The notes beneath the pieces were generated by a model. The model made no database searches. It was given only the letters and a program-made list of their open reading frames with translations, and was not told the DNA's origin. Position numbers and translations under genes: made by a program. Shown here in pieces: positions 52,653 to 64,000 of a stretch of DNA of 64,000 nt. Each line of letters opens with the position of its first letter. Within the stretch, counting starts at the first letter, position 1. The stretch comes from Phycomyces nitens. Taxonomy: Eukaryota > Mucoromycota > Mucoromycetes > Mucorales > Phycomycetaceae. The stretch is taken from positions 6,696,001 to 6,760,000 of the forward strand of contig JAHRBC010000002.1 in assembly GCA_022702545.1 (NCBI GenBank). The letters are read 5' to 3'.

Positions 52653-54200
52653 TGGTGGCTTGTGTTCAATTGGATAAATATCAAAACTGTTTTCAATAGA
52701 CTTTAGGATGATGATAATAATACTACTAATAAAGAAAAAGAGGTGCTAATGGGTTGTGAGAAGAGAATAATAGTCGAGTGTTCTAAAAAAAGAGGTGCTT
52801 CTGTTTTTAAAGACCCTTTTTATATTCAACAGTGGTAGTAGAGTGACACAACCCGTTTTAATAGATCCAGGATCAATTCACCGTGACAGGCATTCAGGTC
52901 GGAATTTATTCAATCCATTGTGGCTCCACTGACATGACATTGTTTTTTTTTATGGTTGTGAACATGGAATACTCGTCTCTTTACCGCCGATTGACTTTTT
53001 TCCATAATTCACAGTGCCTGGATAGACAAGACAAAAGAGAAGAAAAAAGAAGAAGAAATATTAGTAAAATAATTAGAATACCAAAGATACAGAGCCGGTG
53101 TGTCGGTAAAGAAACAGCAATGGTGTGGTTCGATACCTCTTGAAATACGTTGATTCGATACCAAATACTTGGTGCCATCCTACCATCACTTAAAGGAACT
53201 CTGACCGTAAAGTATAAGGTGATAAAGGGGAAAAAAAGAAGAAATTCATTAGTAAAATAAAAGTAGATATTCAAAAAGACATGCTGACTTTATGACTCAA
53301 TTTTAATCATATTCAAAATGTTTAGTAATCAAGCGTTTCTCTCTCTCTTTCTCTCTTTCTATCTCTCTCTTTGTCTCGGAAACCTTTGGTTCGCTTGTTA
53401 TTGATTATAAATACCCATTATATATATATTTATAAGCAATTCAAGAATGCCTCTTTTTTTTTTTACTTTACCCGCAAACAAGTTGGCCATCGGTTTATTC
53501 TGCATTCAATCCCTAGTCCTTTGGAGTGCAAGGTAGTAGTAAAATAAAAACCACAGGACGAAATATAAGAATATTCTTGACAAAAAAGAGTCATATACCA
53601 AGCCAGTCGACAAATGTTTTTCTTTTTTATAAAAAAGAAAATGGGTGCCACAATCGTCGTCTAAGAAGCTGTGAATGGAACCAAAACATCAAATGAGCTT
53701 GGTTCTACAGTCATACAACGCCATGTTTTGTGCACTTGTCCCATTTATATATATTTATATATATATATATATTGAAAAAAAAGGGTTCGAATGTATTATC
53801 AAGAAGAAGAAAAGCAATGTTTTATTTGGGATTTCAAAATGGTTAATGTTGAGGGGGAGGTATTTGGGTGGCTGTAGATAGTCCAAGAGTGCCGTAAATG
53901 AGACTTTGTATAGGTACACTTTGATGAGGCAAAGGCATTGGTGTCAATTGACCTGCTTATCGCTGTCATACGCTCCGATACAAAAAAGAAAAAGAAAAGA
54001 AAAAGTCGGTAAGCATCCAAAAATTAAAACCATCTTTTGTAATTCTCATCATGCATTTAATACCTCATTAGTTGAAAGACGACTTTTTTTTTGTTTAAAA
54101 AAGAAGAAGAAGAAAGACGAGTACATTGCTGGGAATCTATCGAATTTCTTTACAGAACCACTATTTTTTTTTTCCTTTAAAAGAAGAACGATTCCTTTGG
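52653..54200. other. Intergenic between BTB1 and remnant T7
   Basis: Contains microsatellites ((CT)n near 53335-53375 and (TA)n near 53750-53772). Stretches such as 52820-52880 and 53475-53720 have diverged counterparts at 57640-57690 and 58340-58640, so the BTB duplication extends through this spacer. No gene is supported. Confidence 0.5.
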
Positions 54201-54214
54201 AGAAAAGTCTCATC

Positions 54215-54960
54215 ATGGACATTTCTCAATCGACAATTAGAAGCATCATCAAATGTCGAGATGGGACACTGTCACAAAAGCACCAAAACTAAAGAACCTC
54301 GACACTACAGATACTATTGTCCCCCTTTTTGTTTGAGTGCAAGACATCATCCTTTTGAGATCTACGGGTATAATTACCAAAACATAGCGCTTGTTGTTGT
54401 CGTAGTTGTTATTTAGACTGTTGTCAACTATCTCTGGGAAAATCGAATCATTCAAGAGTTGGATTTATTTGCCAGTCGGGAACCGAGAAATGGTTCTATG
54501 GCCAAGTATATCCAGACTTATGGTGGATTGGGATGCTTCTGATTCATCTGTAATTCATGTCTCAAAAAAAAACACTCTTGGAATATGGTGTAGGGTTGCT
54601 TCAAAGCTGGAGGACTTGTGCCACTCTTAAATCCTTGGTGTCAAAAAAGACGATTGAGAAACATGATTCAATTGTTGCCTTGGAAGGTTGTGCCGGGTAC
54701 TGTGCTAGATCGTATACATCATGGTGTAAAAAGCGTGGAGAAATAGCAAGCATTTTGACTACCCCCTCCCCTCCTCCCCCTTTTTTTTTCCTAAACGTCT
54801 GATTAAAATCCAATCAAATATACCATTCAGGCTATAAAATGCCAAGTTTCAGAGCAAAAAGGGCGTAGATGAATAATTTGAAAGATCTCGAGGTTTGATT
54901 TTCCAAAGAGTGTGAGCACACGGATCCTGAATGTAGTGCAAAACGTGTTGTACTTATGCC
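54215..54960 (+). pseudogene. Tc1/mariner transposase remnant T7
   Basis: MDISQSTIRSIIKCRDG at 54215 matches the HTH region of T1 (MNIPQSTINTTIKRWKE). SARHHPFEIYGYNYQN matches SVRRNPFESFSYHQGN, SDSSVIHVSKK matches SDPSVIHKPDN, and EGCAGYCARSYTSWCKKRGE matches EDSASCHTGSYTAWWKSRWE. Frames change repeatedly and the catalytic residues are lost. It is inserted between the two BTB copies and has no counterpart at 59 kb. Confidence 0.65.
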
Positions 54961-55560
54961 TGGTAGAACAAAGACTCCAATTATTGCTCGTAGCAGAAGT
55001 ACCGAATCCCAAACCCTAGTTATTTCTCTCAATATATACACTATATGATATTGGAATATATATATATAAAGATATTTAATAGAAGTGTATATATTCTTGT
55101 GGTTACATGACCGTTTCGCATTTAGAAAGAATTTCTTGTTATTCTTGGAGTCCAAAGAGGATTAGTAATGCCATGATACAAAGATTTTGTTGATACTTGT
55201 CATCTATTCTAATACCCAGAAAAAAAAACTCTCTTATAAAGCACTTTACTACCCATTAATAGATTGCGCAGCGGAATATTGTCGTACTGAATGTTTTATT
55301 ATTGTATGTATAGTAAAATGAGTATAATCAATATCTCTTGGGATTTACAAATTAATATCTTTTAAATATCAATTGGGTGTATGCAATCTATGAATATAGT
55401 TTTAATGACTACCTTGATAGATCATCTTTCCTAGATTCTTTGCTTCTTCTTCTTTTTTTCTTTTTTTTTTTTGAAAGTTCTCGATTTTTTCTTTGCAGGA
55501 ACCTTAGCAATTGCGCTGCTTCTTTAAGCCATCGTTATCAAAATGAATTGGCTTGAATAT
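54961..55560. other. Intergenic, 3' flank of BTB2
   Basis: AT-rich with a (TA)n run near 55058-55070 and T-runs near 55450-55475. No gene seen. Confidence 0.5.
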
Positions 55561-57486
55561 CTAAGTAAGGATATTTATAAGCAGCAGGATCATAACGTAT
55601 ATCAAGTCTAGACTCACAATTTTTTTTGTACTTGATGGCTGGATTGCTTTGCAAACTCTCTTTGTTTGTTTTCGCATGCGGTGTATAGAGATATGACTAG
55701 AGCAAATAAGCTGTGTCATTTCAAAAAATGCCTTTTCAACCTCTTCTTCTGATTTTGGATATCTCTCATGCTCCCTAAAATATCTCTGTGTATCCGAGAC
55801 ATTCATACTTTGTGGGTTGGAATTACTTTTTCCAGACAACTCGGCCATAAGATTATTGATGGTGCTTGTGCGCCAAGACAGAAGCGCAGTATGTAGCAGT
55901 GTCTTTGTGATATTCAAAGGTAAGCCCTCCAAGCAAATCATTTTGGTGATACTTTCTTGATCGAGTTCAAGCCACCCTTGACTGTTCAACAGGTGCTTGG
56001 CCTCTTTTCTCGCAAACTCTTCGCATGAATGTACGGCTTGTTCGCATCCATAATTTACTAGCCCAGCAGGTTAGCCGACACCAAAGGTCATAAACAATAC
56101 CCTCCAAGAAAAAAACATTTACCTGATAAATCCCAAATGATCCAAAGATTCTCAAAAGTGATATTTGCCCGCAAGTAATCAAACACAGTGTATCGAATAG
56201 AACAAAACTGAAGACGAGTAGATGCCCTGATGACTTCTGAGGCTTCAAACACACTCTTTCCATTGTATTTGGATGTATACATAAACGTAAAGAGCTTTTC
56301 GAATATTTCTGGACGAATTCCACTGATGGTTATATCTCGATTCTCAGCATTGTCCGGAATACGTGAAATTATGGCCTTTAGTAAGGGAGATAGATCAGCC
56401 AAGAGTACCTTGTGGCAATAGAAAACGCGGCTATTTAGTACTTTTTTTTTAATATATATGTATATAAAGCAATTAGTAAATAAGAAATAGAGAATGGGGG
56501 GATTTTTTATATATTGTTCAACGACTTGTACCTGCTTTCTGATCGTCTTCGTTACCTTTATCTCCAATCACGACAACCCTTATATCGTGTGAATCTGATG
56601 CGGCAGGGTACATGGCTATGCTTTGGGACGATACAATGCGTGTTTGATCCACGGCATCTTCCAAATTAACATGGACACTGATCTGAGAGGTATCTTGAAC
56701 AGAGATCTCTGAAAACTTGTACATGTTTGAAAACTTCCACTCGTACATATCTACACATGTTTCCTGATGAATCAATGGACAGTAATAGACCAAGTAGATT
56801 AGTCTGTGCATCTTACCTTGTCCATTGTTCTTGCTTACTACAGATGGGGTAATGTATGATTATGTGGCTCTGGGGGAGGGAGGGTCTAGGGAGTTCCACT
56901 TACACTTTCCGTACTCGACTCTTTGCTTTTCTTCTAGGTTCTTTTCAGTGTATGTTGTGGTGAGTTCGATAGTGACATTTGCTTTGAGTGAATCTGGCAG
57001 TTTTGGAACATTGTCCTTTTCTCCGACTTTTTGGAGAATGACTTCGACACAGAGTTGCTAGAGAGGTTTACTTTAGTTTTACAAACACACACAATATATA
57101 TATATATAAAGAGGGCTTACATCTTTGTCTGATATTGAGTCCTTTGAAAGCTATGTAACACAATAGCACAAATATTAATGCCTGAGCAGATACACCAATG
57201 TTGATTTAAAGATATAAATGGACTCACTGTGATTGTACTATCAAAAAAAAATAGACAATTGTGAATACATGAACTTGGAGTGAACACCATTTATTGACAC
57301 AATCCCTTTTATATAAAACTAGTCGTCATGGCGACTATCCGCACACACACATATATATATATTGATCTCATATATTTACCATTTGTAAATCTCTTGGACA
57401 AACTGGACGTTGCTCACTTTTGCTTGTGGAGAAAGTGTGTGAAGGTTGTTCACTATGCAGTACATGTTACTTGGGTTTATAACCAT
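55561..57486 (-). CDS. MATH-like/BTB protein BTB2, possibly frame-disrupted
   Basis: Tandem paralogue of BTB1 with the same eight-exon plan: 57486-57380, 57237-57228 (10 nt), 57150-57121, 57057-56904, 56837-56817, 56763-56532, 56440-56123 and 56057-55561. The BTB domain (NSRVFYCHKVLLADLSPLLK, IFEKLFTFMYTSKY) and BACK-like region (NYGCEQAVHSCEEF) are well kept. The exon 5/6 junction, however, leaves one extra base compared with BTB1 (acceptor CAG at 56764-56766), so the simple model is out of frame there. Either another junction is used, the protein starts at an internal ATG in the open frame at 56811, or the gene is decaying. The C-terminus is 16 residues longer than in BTB1. Confidence 0.65.
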
Positions 57487-60400
57487 TGGTGGCTTGTGTT
57501 CAATTGGGTGGCTTTCGATAGGATTTGAAATAATAATAATAAAATAATAAAAAAAAGGGATACTGATAACTCGTTGTGAAAAAGAAAGTTGAATTTTCTA
57601 AAAAAAGGTGATGCTACTTTTGATCACCTTTTTATATTCAAGTGATAATTAAGTAACACGGCCTATTTTAATAGATCCAGAATAAATCACTTTTAATAGA
57701 CTTTTACTCATCGGAATTCATTTAATCCTTTGTAGGTCAATTGCCATGACCCTTGTTAAACTATTTATCATCAAGTTTTCGTGCCTTTACCGTAAAACAA
57801 CCCTTTTGTGGCGCAGGCTTCCAAGACCCCAACAAACGATGCAGAGATTTGTCTTATTACCTGAAGAACAAGTTCAATATTCAATATTCAATAATAGTAA
57901 AAAAGGTCCCAGGGAATAGATCATTAAAAAAAAAGGGAAGGAATTCAATGTTGGTCAGATACCTCTTGGAATACACGACTTTACTATAAAGTCCTCTACC
58001 ATCATTCTACTATCCCTCGACAGATCCCTGGTTGCCATGGATACCAGTCAATAGTAAGAAAGCATATTCAATTGATACGATCCAAATGTGTGAATATTCA
58101 AAAAAATAAAATAATAGGAATGCTGATTTTATGACTCAAATTTAACCGTCAATAAAATGTTTACTAATCAAGCGTCTGTCTCTGTCTCTGTCTGTCTCTT
58201 TCTTTCTTTCTTTCTTTTCTCTTTTAGAAATTTTTGGTCATGTTCATTATTACTAAGTACCCTTTTTTATTATTATTTTGTTCAAGAACTTTCAGGAATA
58301 GTCCTTGTCCTATCTTGCTCTTTATCTAACTTTTTTCCCATATTGCACCATAGATAGGTTGGAAATCAGTTTATTTTGAATCAAATCAAATGATTTGGGG
58401 AAATAATAAGGCATTGTTAAAATACCTGGTACGATATAAAAGTGTTTTTTATCTTTTTTAAAAAAAAGTCCAATTCTAGTCTGCCAATGTTTTTTTCTTA
58501 AAACGAAATCAAGAAAATCTGTGCCACAATCTTGTTGGTTAAAAAAATGGTTCACAAATAGGATCAAAAAGTTACGCCATTGGTAATATATCGAGACATC
58601 AAATGAGATTGGTTTTATATAGTCATACAAAAAGCCTAAACTTGTCTGTGTAGACCAAATATTATTATTTTTCAAACAAACAAACAAACCAGAAAAGAAA
58701 ACAGCCATTGATTTCATAAAGAAGAGATGGATATTTTTCCACTGAATATTCCAGAATATTTTGCCCTCAAGTTTACAAATATCAACCTATTCATGAAATC
58801 ATACACTGGTGGCTCAGAATCTATTAGTAACGAATACTCTACAAAAGCCATGTGTTACTATGGGGATCCAATTAAACAGCATTCTTTAATGAGAAGGGCC
58901 CTGTGTGTCATACATTGTACAAGGCTCTCAGGACAAAACAGGAACCATGACCCACACCAACGGCAAGGTTTCTACTCTGCAGAAACAATATTGGCGCAGG
59001 CCTGTCAACTATGAGTTCCGATCGACAAATAAATAAAAAAAAGGGACTATAATTATCCTCGGTTTATTATTCAACAAGACAAGATGGCTGCTTGTGATTT
59101 GTATTGTCTAGCCATGAATAGCCGTGTGGCTATCTGTATAATTATGCTTCCTTGTTTATGTGCCAATTGATAACCGATCTCTAGACCAAAAACTCCTATA
59201 AATGCGCAGCCGTATTTACCATTCAGGACACCAAACTGTGTACAGGTTCATAAAATCGGGTAGGCTAAATAGGGAGTTGTACCAGTACGAATGAAAGGTC
59301 ATTTTTATAATTTTATGAAACCAAATCAACTCTTTTATAGTCGTTGTCTAGCAGACAAAATATACAGCAGCCTAAAAAAACTAAAATAAAATAGCTACTA
59401 GGTAGAGCCAAGATCTGGATAGCTCTGTCCTTTTTTTTTAATATCACTATACATGTGCACTTTATCACTATACGTGTATTGAACATACAGGCAAGAAATC
59501 TAGATCCGAACATGGATTCCAAAACATTCTGGGGGACCATTACTTGACTACCAAACCACTCTGTAACCATGTAACAGCCCTTTTATGGAGCCCATTGAGT
59601 TGATATTTCAAGTATACAGGTTGAAAGAATACAAGAGCTTAATATTTTTATATGAAAGGTATAAAATCGTACTTGTGACGAGATTTTGACACTTTTATTT
59701 TTTAAACTAAAGATTCAATTTCCAAAAGAGGTGTTGCGCCCGAATATCAGGGTCATTTTCCTTTTTGTTTGTTATTCTTTTTGGTATTAAAGAGCTCTAC
59801 AGATGTACTCTCTTTAATAGTGGCTGTGTTTTGACAGCCGTATATTACAAATATTATGAAAAGAAAGGTACAAAATTGAGGGGGGTTTCGAAAACAACAA
59901 AAAAACAAAAATAAAAATAAAAATATACTGCGGGGTCACATAGTATATTTATGTAACAAGCCATTTCCTCATCAGCACCCTGTCACTCTAATCAAATCGC
60001 CACCTTGGCATGGACAAGCTACCCTATTACTTTCATGTCTTTTCTTATTATTAATCGACAACAAGACATTAGAAATCCAAGCTGTTCATACCGTATAGTC
60101 TAGATCACAAGACGCTCGTGCAATCAAGACAGGGATCCAGAGACATGATATGTAAAGGGGCACTCTGAAATCCAATTTCTTTTTTTTTTCTTTTTAAAAA
60201 AAAAGTTCACTGCTCAGCACATTTGATTACCAAACTATAATTGTTTGTAAAGCCTCCCACGAAATAAGAGTCCTATTAAGCTGGCCTTTTTTATACATAT
60301 TTTACCTCATTCTTGTTTTAACGCTCCAATAGTATATATATGAGCAATCTTGTAATACGATACGTAGATTTTGAATCAATCATCTTGCTTGTTTTATTAT

Positions 60401-61842
60401 CTCCATAAAACCGATTCGTTTTTAGGGTGAACATGTAGGTAATCTTTACAAAATATGAGTAGCCAAGTGGCCATTTTGGTCTTTGTGCATGCCGCCTTTG
60501 GGTCTACAGATCAACGAGCAGAGTTTCACTCTATAGAGTACAAAAAATAAGAATGAGCAAACATGAGCCCTTTGAATTCCCCCAACAAACAATAGATCTT
60601 TTTATTATTATTATTGAAATATTCCATGGCCAAGGACAATTGCCAGTAGTGATTCAGGCACCATATGCAGCTGCCATATTGCAATTGAGCCGTAGGACGC
60701 TTGATACTATATATTTTCTTTTTCTTTTTTTTTGGGTTGGGTGGAATCGAAATCGCTCGGTCTTGTTTAATCACTCGAACAATACAAGAATTGTGATCAT
60801 AAAGATGGCTTGGATATTTGCAAAATAATAAATTAAATAATAAATAAAGAGAGAGCCTTTAAATCTCTTGCAACTCCAAGATTTACGTTGGCTTTCAGTG
60901 TAACCAATGGCCACTTAATTTGTAAAGTGCTCAGCCTTGCTTGAAAATTGTAATTAGCTCTATCAATTCCCAGTATTCCTCCAATACCGCCTTGTTCGAT
61001 CCGTAGAATGGGTTAATTTTATGCCGCTTGTAATACCAAGTTGTGAGATTTAGTTAAGATTGGATGTAACAAGGCAAAAGTGTGTATATAGGAGGGGTTG
61101 AACCTCTTGTCCTACCAGTCCTTGCACAGAATATAAAGGCAACAATAAAGAGTCGTGAATTGATTTGATAGACCCAACGACAATTGTATGATTCATTGGT
61201 TATAAAGGATATAATTGGAGACGAGCGATTCAAAGGGGATAATCTCTCAATTCTCACGAAACAACCTGGCCCGAATATATATAGAGAGAGACTCGTGTGG
61301 GTTTGTCAAACAGATTATTCACAAGTCAAATTGGTTTCATTTGGGGTCAAATTATAGGCACGCTGCTTCTTCGGGTGGCACCAAGCATGGTACTTTGTCA
61401 AAATCCAGAATTGGTGCTGATCATTCTGAATACAATGGTGGCCATTGTTTCAATATATATATATATATATTATATCTGTATCCCTCTGGACCCATTGACT
61501 TGCTGGCTGGCCATGGTCAACCTGCAATTGATAATTGGCAGGCATTGTGCGATACACTTGGATTATTGTATCTCCCAAAAATGAGATCTGTGACCCTCCC
61601 CTCCCCCTCCCCTCCACCCTCCACCCTCCACCTTCCCCCTCCCTTTGGCAAATGCACTTGCTTATCCCTTTCATAGTGCACTTTTTTACCTAGCTTTATT
61701 TGACATGCCTTTAATGCACAGCTGCTGTTCACGTGATATAACACTCATCAGACTGTCCATTCCAACCCCCTAGTGCTATCTCTCTCTCTCTTTCTCTCTT
61801 TCTCTCTCTCTTTAAAAAATAATAATTTTCCTCTTGTCTGCA
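57487..61842. other. Long intergenic stretch, no gene supported
   Basis: About 4.4 kb. The first ~1.2 kb is the diverged 5' flank duplicated with BTB1. Open frames at 58727-59014, 60553-60828 and 61215-61676 lack domains, plausible splice sites or codon bias. Microsatellites: (CTTT)n near 58198-58215, (TA)n near 61455-61470, CCCTCC-rich near 61595-61640 and (CT)n at about 61780-61812, the last lying directly before the NIPA gene as a pyrimidine-rich promoter. Confidence 0.45.
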
Positions 61843-63176
61843 ATGCTCATCTCATCATTAGAATCCCAATACACATTAACCTTTTGGATCGGCCTTGGAG
61901 TTTCAGTCATCACAAACCTCGTCCAGGCCTTCTCAATGGCTTATCAGCGAAAGTCTCACATCCTAAACGATTTGTTTCCGAAAGAACTACGGTCGAGTGC
62001 TTATAAACGGCCGCTCTGGGTGGCTGCATTTGGATCCTACATGGTTGCGAATATCATTGGCTCTGTGTTTTCGATCGGATACCTGCCCATCGTCATACTG
62101 GCTCCGATTGGTGCCATGAATCTTGTCTTTAACACCGTCGCAGCTAGACTGGTATTAGGAGATCCCTTGACACAAAGAAGTATTATAGGTAAGAATCCGC
62201 ATTTGAGTCTGGATTCCATGGTAACCAAAAAAAAAAAAACGCCTACCAACAAAAGGTACGATGCTAATTGTTACCGGTGCACTGCTGGTTGGATTCTTTG
62301 GAATCATTAATGAACCTAACCACAGCCTGGATGATCTGATTCTACTCTACAAAAGACCTACATTTATCATCTATTTTGGGATCCTGGAGTCTGGACTAGT
62401 GCTCTTGATGCTCTTGACCCAGTACCTTGATTACCGGTATGGATCGCTTGAACTAAACGAATGGCCGGCCACAAAGAGTTTCCTGGGGATCCGAATGGGC
62501 CTTGTGGATCTAAAGACATACATTGGCATGAGGTAAATTTATTATTATATATTTTATTTTTGATGATTATGATTATGATGGCTCACCGAGAACGAGTCAA
62601 TTTGCTCTGATTGGCTAAAATGCTTGTGAATTCATATTTTTGATATTTATAATTCAAATAATTCAATAGTTATGGTGTTCTTGGGGGCTGTGTAAGTAGC
62701 CAGAGCCTGCTGTTTGCCAAAAGCGGTGTGGAGCTGATTATCCTCACCGTGGTCTACAAGGAAAATCAGCTCCAGTACGCCCTCACCTGGATCCTGCTGA
62801 TGATGATGGTCATTACTGCCATCTTACAGGTAAATTTGGGCCATTGACACATTAAATATATTATTAACACCATATATAAATATATTAGCTATTCTACCTC
62901 AACAAGGGTCTGAGACTGTGTGACACCGTGATGCTTGTGCCGCTATCCTTTTGTGCATTCAATGTGTCAACGCTGTTTAATGGGCTGGTGTATTATGACC
63001 AATGGGACCGCTTGCAATGGTGGCAGCTCGTGTGTGTCCTGGTTGGAGTATTTCTGACAGTGGTTGGCGTCGTGCTTCTGTCATGGAGTAGTGCAACGGG
63101 GGTCGCACAAGAACCAGAGCAGGACGCGACAGAAACGACGCGTTTGCTGGCCAAACGGCAAGCTGTTTGCATTTAA
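61843..63176 (+). CDS. NIPA-type magnesium transporter
   Basis: Member of the NIPA/DUF803 family of multi-pass membrane proteins that transport Mg2+. Four exons: 61843-62188, 62256-62532, 62670-62829 and 62889-63176, in frame, 356 aa. Hydrophobic segments include FWIGLGVSVITNLVQAFSMA, the family-typical LPIVILAPIGAMNLVFNTVA followed by ARLVLGD, VTGALLVGFFGII, FGILESGLVLLMLLTQ, WILLMMMVITAIL, and LVCVLVGVFLTVVGVVLLSW near the end. About nine TM helices are expected. The C-terminus is hydrophilic (EPEQDATETTRLLAKR); TTRLLAK resembles a dileucine-type sorting signal, suggesting endosomal or vacuolar traffic (inference). The start is the first ATG in the open frame. Confidence 0.88.
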
Positions 63177-63745
63177 CAGCCTTTGAACATCCGATTATAT
63201 ATATATACCTTTGAAGGCCATGGTTTTTTTTTATAGTAGAAAAAAAAACATTTGTATAATTTGTTAAAGCCCGAATACACACATTTATATATATTTATAT
63301 AGAGTTTTCTTTTTTTTTTTTTTCCTATTCTTTTCTCTCTCTCTCTCTCTCTTTGATATATATATATTTAAATATATTTAAATATACTTCTTCCTCCCAT
63401 TTTCTTTTGCCCCACATCCTTACTTTTTTGATTGTTTATTTTTTTTCGTCTTTTTTTCTTTTTCCCACAAGAGACCGAAAGTAAAGAGACCCGCCAGACG
63501 TAAATATCTACATTTATATAAATACATGTGTATATGTATTATAATTATATATATATAATTATATATATATAAAAGATTCGTCACCTAAATATATACATGT
63601 ATATATAATATAATATATAATATATATATAATATAATATATATATAATATATATATATATATTTATATAAACATAAACTCCCTATTTCTCACTCGGGTTT
63701 TCCCTTTCTTTTATCCACAACTCTAGAAAGACCAAAAAGAATACC
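63177..63745. promoter_or_regulatory. Intergenic with long (TA)n microsatellite, Def1-like promoter side
   Basis: T- and CT-rich stretches (63310-63352) and then an almost pure AT region with TATATA runs at about 63530-63672, immediately upstream of the next gene. It may act as a nucleosome-free promoter. No other gene is seen. Confidence 0.55.
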
Positions 63746-64000
63746 ATGACTTCATACGAAACACGAACACAATCGACAGGTGCCAAAGGACGGGGCGCAA
63801 CTACCGAACAAAACGACTTTAAGAAACTCAAGTCTAAATACGACTCCCAGCTATCTACCCTCAAAGAACTATTCACTGACTGGACAGACTATGACCTCTT
63901 GTTTGCTATTGAAGATACAGATGGCGACCTCAATCTGACAATTGACCGCATCAGCGAAGGTAAGAGCGGCATACCAAACGCGCCCCCTCCCCTCCCCATA
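63746..64000 (+). CDS. Def1-like CUE-domain protein, first exon (partial)
   Basis: The exon 63746-63959 encodes 71 residues and ends at a GTAAG donor (63960); the rest lies beyond the window. After a basic N-terminus ([17 protein letters not shown]) comes [20 protein letters not shown] and [20 protein letters not shown], a CUE-type ubiquitin-binding domain as at the start of yeast Def1 (RNA polymerase II degradation factor). Such proteins help remove stalled RNA polymerase II by ubiquitin-dependent degradation. The identification rests on the domain and its N-terminal position only. Confidence 0.7.
   Translation, partial: MTSYETRTQSTGAKGRGATTEQNDFKKLKSKYDSQLSTLKELFTDWTDYDLLFAIEDTDGDLNLTIDRISEGKSGIPNAPPPLPI

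Noticed and set aside
58727..61676. Open frames at 58727-59014, 60553-60828 and 61215-61676
   Set aside because: Low-complexity or hydrophobic by composition, with no splice support, no codon bias and no family resemblance.
63530..63672. Long AT-only tract as a possible origin or centromere-type element
   Set aside because: Short TATA-type microsatellite between two genes; nothing beyond base composition supports a special function.

Overview
The window looks like a nuclear contig of an early-diverging filamentous fungus, most likely Mucoromycota (Mucorales-like). I infer this from the short GT-AG introns with fungal splice signals, a fungal-type mitochondrial homoisocitrate dehydrogenase, an AT-rich genome with many Tc1/mariner, DIRS-like and Crypton elements, and large families of intronless F-box/LRR-like genes and BTB genes. 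No species is claimed.

Left flank (1-5.4 kb), ordinary single-copy genes: the 3' part of the XPF/Rad1 nuclease gene (12 visible exons, one with a GC-AG intron), a 69-aa heterotrimeric G-protein gamma subunit (two exons), and LYS12 (homoisocitrate dehydrogenase, six exons including an 8-nt microexon). Right flank (61.8-64 kb): a NIPA-type magnesium transporter gene (four exons) and the first exon of a Def1-like CUE-domain gene.

Between them lies about 56 kb of accessory DNA. It holds (a) two decayed Tc1/mariner copies, one inserted at the end of the other (6.8-9.2 kb); (b) eight F-box/LRR-like genes, one on the minus strand and seven on the plus strand; (c) a tandem array with a unit of about 11 kb, seen as two complete units (12333-23240 and 23241-36528) and a partial third (36529 to about 42.3 kb). 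Each complete unit carries a transposon-like 'K' pseudogene, inverted 270-bp terminal-type repeats, two F-box genes and a dead DIRS-like retroelement. Unit 2 also holds a 2.3-kb Crypton (tyrosine recombinase) whose empty site survives in unit 1. In unit 3 the F-box gene is split by a structurally intact 1352-bp Tc1-like element with TA target duplication and terminal inverted repeats. (d) Two tandem MATH-like/BTB genes (50.8-57.5 kb) in a 4.8-kb duplication, with Tc1 remnants beside them.

All seven plus-strand F-box genes share a conserved promoter block about 110-137 bp upstream of the ATG, so they are probably co-regulated SCF-type adaptors. Within the array, F-box paralogues look mosaic, as expected from gene conversion. 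Shared and private lesions let one order the events: a DIRS and a K element that already carried common lesions were amplified passively; a 272-bp insertion came after the first duplication; the Crypton and the intact Tc1 element are late, unit-specific arrivals.
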